Source: DASRAU01 sp035638075 (lineage in GTDB: Bacteria; Acidobacteriota; Polarisedimenticolia; Gp22-AA2). From it: DNA of 64,000 bases. The DNA lies in NCBI GenBank assembly GCA_035638075.1, contig DASRAU010000024.1, positions 141,646 to 205,645 on the forward strand, given 5' to 3'. Shown here in pieces: positions 58,228-64,000 of this stretch. Under the pieces are notes generated by a model. It was not told the DNA's origin, ran no database searches, and saw only the letters and a list, made by a program, of their open reading frames with translations. The position numbers were made by a program, and so were the translations under genes. Numbering within the stretch: the stretch's first letter is position 1; each line of letters starts with the position of its first letter.

Positions 58228-61200
58228 CGGACCTGTTCGAGGCGCTTGAGGAACGCCGCAGGAGGCTCGAATCCGGTCAGGCGCAGGTCCTTGCGATCGG
58301 CGCCGGCCGAGTCGATCATCACCACCGTCGGCACGCCGAACACGTCGTAGCGTTCGCGCAGCGACTGCACCTCGGTGGACTCCTCGTTGGTCAGGTCGGC
58401 CTTCAGGAGCACGAAGCGATCGAGCGCGTCGAGCACCTGCGGGTCGGAGTAGGTGTGCCGGTCGAGCTCGCGGCACGGGGCGCACCAGACGGCGAAGAAA
58501 TCGACCAGCACCGGCTTGTGCGCCGCGCGGGCCTCGGCGAGCGCCGCCTCGGAGTAGACGCGCCACGGCACCTCCTCGCGCGCCCGCACCAGGGGCAGCG
58601 CCAGCCACGCGCCGACCACGACCACGAGCACTCCGACCACGAGCCGCAGCGGCGTGAACCAGGCCGCCTTCATCTTCGTCCCTTCGATCCACGCGAGCCA
58701 GATGCCGGCGACGACCGCGAAGCCGATGGCGATCCACCCGAGCAGCCGATCGCTCAGGAACGGCTGCATGAAGTAGATCGCCACGCCGAGAAGCGCCACG
58801 CCCATCACCTTCTTGGCGTAGATGAGCCAGGCGCCGGACCGCGGCAGCGTCGCCAGCATTCCCGAGAAGATCCCCAGGATCAGGAACGGCAGCCCCATGC
58901 CGAGCGCGAGAACGAAGAAGAGCCAGAAGCCGACGACCGGGCTGCCGGTCGCGGCCACAAACGCCAGCAGCGTCACGATGAACGGGCCGACACAGGGCGC
59001 GGCGACGAGCCCCAGCGTCAGGCCCATCACGAAGGCGCCGAGCGCGCCAGCGCGGCCGACGCCGAGGGAGGTCATGAACCCTGGCAGCCGCAGCTCGTAG
59101 AGGCCGAACATCCAGAGCGCCATTGTGATGAAAAGCAGGATGAGCAGCCCGACGACGTAAGGGTTCTGCATCATCGAGCCGAAGAGCCCGCCGGTCAGCC
59201 CCACGACGACGCCCAGCACCGAATAGGTCAGGGCGATGCCGAGGACGTACAGGGCGGGCAGGCCGATGCGGCGTCCCCAGCCGGCATCCGCCGCCTGGTT
59301 GCTGAAGTACCCGACGGTCACCGGGATCATCGGGTAGACGCAGGGCGTCAGGCAGAGCGCCAGGCCGCCGAGGAACACCAGCCCGATGACGAAGAGCATG
59401 CCGCGCTGCTCCAGCACGACGGAGAGCTGATCCTTGTCGCGACCCTGGAGCGGCTTCGCGGCGGCGCCGGTCGCCGCGCCGGCCCCGGGTGTCGGGGTCG
59501 CGGCCTGCCCGGCGGGCTGCAGGCCGGCCGGCGGAGGCGGCTCGGCCGCCCGCTCCGCCGCGCTCAAAGGCGCGCCCGCGACGTCCACCGTCGCCTTGAA
59601 CTCCACCGTCTCGGGCGGCAGGCACGCCTTGTCGCTGCAGGTCTGGTAGTTGAGCCGCGCCACGATCGGCAGCGCCCCGGCCGCCTTGTCGGCCGGCACC
59701 CGCAGCCGCGCCTGGATCGACACCGATCCCTGGTAGACCGACAGCTGCTCGTCGGCGAACTGCAGCTTCACCATCTCCCCCGGCGGGTAGGCGATGCCCT
59801 CGTCGGTCGCGCCGCCGGTCTCGGTGAAGGTCACCTTCGTCGGGATGAGGTAGTCGAGGGTCGGCTTCGACGAATTCATGTGCCAGCCGTTCTTGATCGT
59901 CAGGCTGACTTCGATCGGCACAGCCGCGCCCGGCCGCACCGGACCCGAAGGCGCTTTGAGGACCGAATCGACGACGCGCTCGCGAGTGGCACGACCGACG
60001 ACGGTCCCGGCCACCGACTTCATCGCGCCGCCCGCGGCATTGGCCGCGGGCGCAGCGCCCGCAGGAGGATCGGCAGCACCTGCGTTGCCCGCAGCGGCGC
60101 CTCCGGTCTTCGCGGCCGTCGCGGTGTCCGCGGCGAGGGCGGGACGGGTCAGGAGCCCGGGCGCGGCGGCGGCGTTGGCCGCCGGGCCCGCCGCCCGCGC
60201 CTGGTGCAGGGCGTCACGCGCCAGGATCAGATAAGGATGCGCCGTCGGCGCGGCGCGCATCACCGCCGCGGCGCGGTCCACGGTGCGCCCGGCTTCCTGC
60301 AGGGCGCCGATGTCGCCGGTGAGGTGCGCCAGCCGGGCGAGGTTCTCCACCATGATGGCGTTGCCGGCCGGAAGCGAAGAATCGTCGAGGCTGCGCGGTC
60401 TCACGATGAGATCCGGCGTGTCCACGGCGAAGAACCACCCGCCGGAGGGATCGGCGAAGCGGTTGGCGTCCTGCGTCAGCGCCACCGCCGCCTGCAGCCA
60501 GCGCTTGTCCGGATCCGTGCTGTAGAGATCGAGAAGACCCCGGACGAGAAATGCCGAGTCGTCGAGGAACCCGGCCGGGCCCGCGTGGCCGCGGCGCCAC
60601 GAGACGCGCGGGTGTCCCTTCGCATCGACGAGCTCCCTGAGGGCGAAGTCCGCGGTTTTCCGAGCCCGCGCCAGGTGCGCCGGATCCTTGGTCGCGACGT
60701 GGGCGGTCGACAGCGCCGTGAGCATCAGCCCGTTCCAGGCGGTCAGCACCTTGTCGTCGCGGCGGGGCGGCGTGCGCTTCGAGCGCGCCTGCAGCAACGC
60801 CTTCTTCGCGGCGGCGAGCCGCGTGCGGAGCGCCTCGGGGGTCATGTTGTGGCGCGCCGCGAAGGCTTCGTCGGGGACGGTCGGCGCCAGGACCGAGCGC
60901 CCGCGCGCGTCCCCCTTCGCCGTGACGCCGTAGTACTCGGCGATCCAGTCCCGGTCGGCCGCCGGCACCGCCGCCGCGAGCTCCTGGGGCGTGAAGGTGT
61001 AGTAGCGCCCCTCCTCGCCGTCGGTGTCGGCATCGAGGCTGGTGATGAAGCCTCCGCCCGGGTCGGCCATCTCCCGCTCGGCGAAGGCGATGGTCTCCTC
61101 GGCGACCTGGCGGAAGTCTTCGCGGCCGGTCTGCTTCCAGGCCATCAGGTAGATGGGCACCAGGAGCGCATTGTCGGAGAGCATCTTCTCGAAGTGCGGC

Positions 61201-62066
61201 ACGCGCCAGGCCGCGTCCACGCTGTAACGGTGGAAGCCGCCGCCGAGCTGGTCGCGCAGCCCCCCGCGCTCCATCGCCTCGAGCGTCGCCGTGGCCATGC
61301 GCAGCGCCCGCGCGTCCCCCTGCCGGTCGGCCCGCAGGAGGAGCAGCAGCGCTCCGTGCGGCGGGAACTTGGGCGCCTTGCCGAAGCCGCCGTGCTCCGC
61401 GTCGAAATCCTTCGCCAGCGCCTGGGCCGCGAGCCCGACGAGATCGGTCTCGGGCGTGTCGGTGCCGGTCTCGTCCTTCGTCTTCTGGATCTCCGCCATG
61501 GCGTCGCGCAGCGTCGTCGCGGCGTTGAGCAGCTTGGCGCGCTCGGATCGCCACGCCAGTCCGACGGACCCGACCAGGTCCCGGAAGCGCGGCTTGGGGT
61601 AAAAAGTGCCGGCGTGGAAGGGCCGCAGGTCGGGAGTCAGGAAGACCGACATCGGCCAGCCCCCGCCGCCGGTCATGGCGATGACGGCGTTCATGTAGAG
61701 GGCGTCGAGGTCGGGCCGCTCCTCGCGGTCCACCTTGATGGCGACGAACGCCTCGTTCAGCAGGCCGGCGATCTCCTGGTCGGAGAAGGAGTCCTTCTCC
61801 ATGACGTGGCACCAGTGGCAGGCGGAGTAGCCGATCGACAGGAAGATGGGCTTGTCCTCGCGCCTCGCACGGTCGAGCGCCTCTTTCCCCCACGGATACC
61901 AGTCGATCGGGTTGTCGGCGTGCTCGAGCAGGTACGGGCTCGACTGCCCGGCGAGATGGTTCGCCGCCGTGGCGGGCGTCGCCGCCGCGATGACCAGGGT
62001 CAGGATCGCGAGACACATCGCCGGCAGGCCGGAGGCCGGGCGTCGGAAGGGGGGGAGGCGCTTCAT
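58224..62066 (-). CDS. DUF255 (YyaL-like) thioredoxin domain fused to a complete DsbD
   Basis: Exported protein of 1280 residues in one uninterrupted frame. After a signal peptide (about 14-35), residues 37-650 are a YyaL/SPATA20-type protein: a thioredoxin-like part with ACHWCHVME (Cys83, Cys86) and a six-hairpin-like helical part (FEKMLSDNALLVPIYL, VLTAWNGLMLTALS). From about 690 the N-terminal domain of DsbD follows (YQTCSDKACLPP), then eight helices from about 890 (GGLALCLTPCVYPMIPVTVG) and a C-terminal thioredoxin with VWCAPCRELD at about 1195. DsbD passes electrons from cytosolic thioredoxin to periplasmic thiols, needed for cytochrome c maturation, so it may serve the ccm system in this window. 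The fusion is the odd feature. Confidence 0.9.
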   Translation of the reverse strand: MKRLPPFRRPASGLPAMCLAILTLVIAAATPATAANHLAGQSSPYLLEHADNPIDWYPWGKEALDRARREDKPIFLSIGYSACHWCHVMEKDSFSDQEIAGLLNEAFVAIKVDREERPDLDALYMNAVIAMTGGGGWPMSVFLTPDLRPFHAGTFYPKPRFRDLVGSVGLAWRSERAKLLNAATTLRDAMAEIQKTKDETGTDTPETDLVGLAAQALAKDFDAEHGGFGKAPKFPPHGALLLLLRADRQGDARALRMATATLEAMERGGLRDQLGGGFHRYSVDAAWRVPHFEKMLSDNALLVPIYLMAWKQTGREDFRQVAEETIAFAEREMADPGGGFITSLDADTDGEEGRYYTFTPQELAAAVPAADRDWIAEYYGVTAKGDARGRSVLAPTVPDEAFAARHNMTPEALRTRLAAAKKALLQARSKRTPPRRDDKVLTAWNGLMLTALSTAHVATKDPAHLARARKTADFALRELVDAKGHPRVSWRRGHAGPAGFLDDSAFLVRGLLDLYSTDPDKRWLQAAVALTQDANRFADPSGGWFFAVDTPDLIVRPRSLDDSSLPAGNAIMVENLARLAHLTGDIGALQEAGRTVDRAAAVMRAAPTAHPYLILARDALHQARAAGPAANAAAAPGLLTRPALAADTATAAKTGGAAAGNAGAADPPAGAAPAANAAGGAMKSVAGTVVGRATRERVVDSVLKAPSGPVRPGAAVPIEVSLTIKNGWHMNSSKPTLDYLIPTKVTFTETGGATDEGIAYPPGEMVKLQFADEQLSVYQGSVSIQARLRVPADKAAGALPIVARLNYQTCSDKACLPPETVEFKATVDVAGAPLSAAERAAEPPPPAGLQPAGQAATPTPGAGAATGAAAKPLQGRDKDQLSVVLEQRGMLFVIGLVFLGGLALCLTPCVYPMIPVTVGYFSNQAADAGWGRRIGLPALYVLGIALTYSVLGVVVGLTGGLFGSMMQNPYVVGLLILLFITMALWMFGLYELRLPGFMTSLGVGRAGALGAFVMGLTLGLVAAPCVGPFIVTLLAFVAATGSPVVGFWLFFVLALGMGLPFLILGIFSGMLATLPRSGAWLIYAKKVMGVALLGVAIYFMQPFLSDRLLGWIAIGFAVVAGIWLAWIEGTKMKAAWFTPLRLVVGVLVVVVGAWLALPLVRAREEVPWRVYSEAALAEARAAHKPVLVDFFAVWCAPCRELDRHTYSDPQVLDALDRFVLLKADLTNEESTEVQSLRERYDVFGVPTVVMIDSAGADRKDLRLTGFEPPAAFLKRLEQVR

Positions 62067-62154
62067 GGGGCGCGTATTGTACCGTAGCGAAAGCGCCCGG
62101 CCCGGACCCGATGCGGGAAGGACGGGCGCCTCATCCAAGAGGAGATCGTTTCCG

Positions 62155-63264
62155 ATGTCGAAGGGTCTGGCCCTCCGAGGACGTCCTGCCCGCGCCAAAG
62201 CCCTCCTGCCGCTCCGGGTCCTGCTGGTGTCCGGCGCCGTCGTCCTGTCGGCCTTCAGCGTGGCGGCGCCCGCCGCGTCAGCGACGCCCGGTCCGGCCGC
62301 AGCCCCGCCGGCCGCGGCGACCGACCTGTTCCGGCGCTTCGCGGGAACCTGGGACGCGACCATGCAGGTGGTCGGCCCTCCCGGCCAGCCCCCGGCGGTG
62401 CTCAACGGCATCGAGATCAACACGACGGGCGGCGGCGGTCTCTGGGTGACGGGAGATTTCCGCAGCCAGATCGAAGGCCGGCCCTTCCAGGGACATGCCC
62501 TCCTGACCTGGGACACCGCTTCGGGGAAGTTCCGTCGCCTGTGGGCCGACTCGACCTCGCCGGTGTTCTGGATTTCCGAAGGCACCTGGGACCCCAAGAC
62601 CTCGACCCTGACGATGTGGATCGAGACGAAAAACTCCGGCGGGAACCCGGTGCGCTGGCGCGAGGAGACGGTGTTCCAGGACGAGGGGCGCATCTTCACG
62701 ATGTACGTCCCCGGCCCGACGACGGTGGAGGCGGCGGCGATGACCATCACCTATCACCGCAGGCCGACGACCGCGAAGGTCCCTCCCGCCGGCGGCCCGG
62801 CGCCCGCGCCCGCCGGGCCGGAGATGGCGGCGCTCAAGGGGATCCTCGGCGTCTTCTCGACCCGCGTCGAGGACAAGACCGGAAAGACGGAGGACATCAA
62901 GGCGACGGAGACCAATACCTGGTGCTGCGACGGGCAGTTCATCGTCAGCGAGCTGAGCGGCACCGCCGGCAAGCGGCCGTATGCCGCCCAGGCCGTCTTC
63001 GCCTGGGACCCGGAGCAGCGCCGCTACCAACGCGCCGTGGTCGATACCGCCGGCGCCCCGCTCGAGCGGGCGGAAGGCCTCTTCGATCCGGCGACGACGA
63101 CCCTGACCTTCCACCTCGACCTCCCCGACGGACGCGGCGGCACCACCCACGCCAACGAAGCGGTCACGTGGAAGGAGAACGGCGAGCGGACCTCGACCGT
63201 CACCGAGGAAGCAACCGGCGGCGGAAAAATCCTCAAGACCACGCGCTCGAAGAAGGAGCGTTAG
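62155..63264 (+). CDS. Secreted protein with two DUF1579-like domains
   Basis: Protein of 369 residues. A long signal region (about 18-45) is followed by two similar beta domains: FRRFAGTWDATMQVVG...ALLTWDTASGKFRRLWADS and LKGILGVFSTRVEDKTG...AVFAWDPEQRRYQRAVVD. Both show the DUF1579 layout, a small lipocalin-like barrel of unknown function. AGAGGAGA lies before ATG 62155. It is transcribed away from the DsbD fusion gene; the 88 bases between must hold both promoters. Confidence 0.75.
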   Translation: MSKGLALRGRPARAKALLPLRVLLVSGAVVLSAFSVAAPAASATPGPAAAPPAAATDLFRRFAGTWDATMQVVGPPGQPPAVLNGIEINTTGGGGLWVTGDFRSQIEGRPFQGHALLTWDTASGKFRRLWADSTSPVFWISEGTWDPKTSTLTMWIETKNSGGNPVRWREETVFQDEGRIFTMYVPGPTTVEAAAMTITYHRRPTTAKVPPAGGPAPAPAGPEMAALKGILGVFSTRVEDKTGKTEDIKATETNTWCCDGQFIVSELSGTAGKRPYAAQAVFAWDPEQRRYQRAVVDTAGAPLERAEGLFDPATTTLTFHLDLPDGRGGTTHANEAVTWKENGERTSTVTEEATGGGKILKTTRSKKER

Positions 63265-64000
63265 CTAGGGCGCCAGCACGGACGCCTGGTCGACCAGCCG
63301 CCTGGCGCTGCCCGGAGGCAGACAGCCGCTGGCCGGCAGGCCGGACTGGACGTTGAAGCAGGCGCCGGCCGGGGACGCCGGGATCGCCGGGCAGGTGGAC
63401 CCGGGGCAATCCGCAGCGGCCAGGCACAGCAGCCCGACGTTCGCGCCGCCGGCGCAGACCTGGTGCCGAGAGCAGCCACCGAGGTCGCCGCTGCCGGCAT
63501 CCGCCGTGCAGTACGTGTTGCGGATGGCGCAGACGCCGGGGGCGCCGCCGCAGTCCGCATTCGTGTTGCACGGAGCGCCGGGGTTCGCGCCGAGCGTGCA
63601 CCAGCCGGGGTTCCCGCAGACACCCGGGTTGGCGCAGCCGAGGGCGTTGACCGGGTTGCCGCCCGGAGCGTGTCCCACCGCCAGGTAGTACTGCGCCGCA
63701 CCCACCGCCGGATTCGCATCCGACGTCTGGTTGAGGTTGTTGGCGTACTGCTTTCCGGGGTTGGCGTTGGTCACGAAAGCCAGGTGCTGGACGAACGCCG
63801 CTCCGTTCGGGTGGTTCAGCAGCCAGATCTGACCGTTGCGCGTCCCCTTCGCGGTGTTCACCGTGCCGCGGTAGAGGTCGAGCAGGTCGTTGCCGGCGTT
63901 CGTCACCACCGAGACGCGGGTGATGTCGTCCGTCGTGGCCGCCGTCACGTTGCACACACCGGCGGTGCCGCAGTCGGTCGCGTCGTTGCAGGACGCGCCG
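63265..64000 (-). CDS. Cys-rich repeat protein, C-terminal part (start outside window)
   Basis: The frame is open to the right edge, so only about the last 245 residues are seen. It contains repeated motifs of the type GAPCNTNADCGGAPGVC, ADCPGSTC and GNPGWCTLG, found in long extracellular proteins of Acidobacteriota and Myxococcota. The middle part (RVSVVTNAGNDLLDLYRGTVN, AFVTNANPGKQYANNLNQ) is beta-rich. The stop lies directly next to the convergent DUF1579-like gene. Probably a surface or secreted protein; function unknown. Confidence 0.7.
   Translation of the reverse strand, partial: GASCNDATDCGTAGVCNVTAATTDDITRVSVVTNAGNDLLDLYRGTVNTAKGTRNGQIWLLNHPNGAAFVQHLAFVTNANPGKQYANNLNQTSDANPAVGAAQYYLAVGHAPGGNPVNALGCANPGVCGNPGWCTLGANPGAPCNTNADCGGAPGVCAIRNTYCTADAGSGDLGGCSRHQVCAGGANVGLLCLAAADCPGSTCPAIPASPAGACFNVQSGLPASGCLPPGSARRLVDQASVLAP

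Noticed and set aside
58455..62087. A 1210-codon open frame on the plus strand opposite the DsbD fusion
   Set aside because: It is the antisense shadow of a gene with clear domains; its product is Arg/His/Gln-rich low complexity, as expected from reading G+C-rich codons backwards.

Overview
The window is bacterial DNA of high G+C content (roughly 70 percent by eye) and densely packed. Neighbouring genes on the same strand very often share 1-4 bases (ATGA, GTGA, TGATG) and GTG starts are common. Lipoproteins, L,D-transpeptidases, a HlyD/ABC exporter and a full cytochrome c maturation set point to a diderm with periplasmic c-type cytochromes. DUF4388 proteins, a SpoIID-like protein, a decaprenyl-phosphate phosphoribosyltransferase-like UbiA protein and Cys-rich 'GxPCxxxxDC' repeats fit Acidobacteriota best; a deltaproteobacterial-type lineage is also possible. 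That placement is inference. I saw no rRNA, tRNA or CRISPR array.

Left part (1-18926). A HlyD adaptor, an ABC ATPase and two FtsX-like permeases form an exporter operon. Next come three tandem secreted HtrA-like proteins with N-terminal zinc ribbons, of which only the first keeps the Ser-His-Asp triad. A minus-strand oxidative-stress pair (Fur-family regulator, 2-Cys peroxiredoxin) lies beside a diiron oxidase-like gene. A minus-strand envelope operon holds a coiled-coil lipoprotein, two L,D-transpeptidases and a third YkuD-like protein without the catalytic motif. A DUF2231 membrane protein and two divergent family-39-type glycosyltransferases follow.

Middle part (18817-46175). A long minus-strand operon runs greA, HEAT lipoprotein, xdhC-like, UbiA-type prenyltransferase, DUF362, sulfatase-like lipoprotein and a TPR-glycosyltransferase. 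Divergent from it is a ccm operon in the order E-F-H-I'-A-B-C-D. After it come a small secreted protein, signal peptidase I, a degenerate REP-associated transposase, two YtxH proteins with a DUF948 protein, and L-aspartate oxidase. A plus-strand group then combines DUF4388-SPOR, a TPR metalloprotease, DUF4388-DnaJ-TPR, a Ser/Thr kinase and an APC permease.

Right part (46249-64000). After a short-chain dehydrogenase lies a lower-G+C island (about 47.1-50.7 kb) that I read as an integron gene-cassette cluster without integrase. It has five attC-like sites (three strong, one degenerate, one truncated), each next to a small minus-strand gene: DUF433 antitoxin with a broken PIN-like toxin, DUF2199, and three membrane or lipoprotein unknowns. 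Native DNA resumes with the operon DUF4388 / zinc-ribbon membrane protein / miaA / pgsA. A second operon follows: a DUF255-DsbD fusion, threonine synthase, folE and a SpoIID-like protein. The window closes with a two-domain DUF1579-like secreted protein and the end of a Cys-rich repeat protein.
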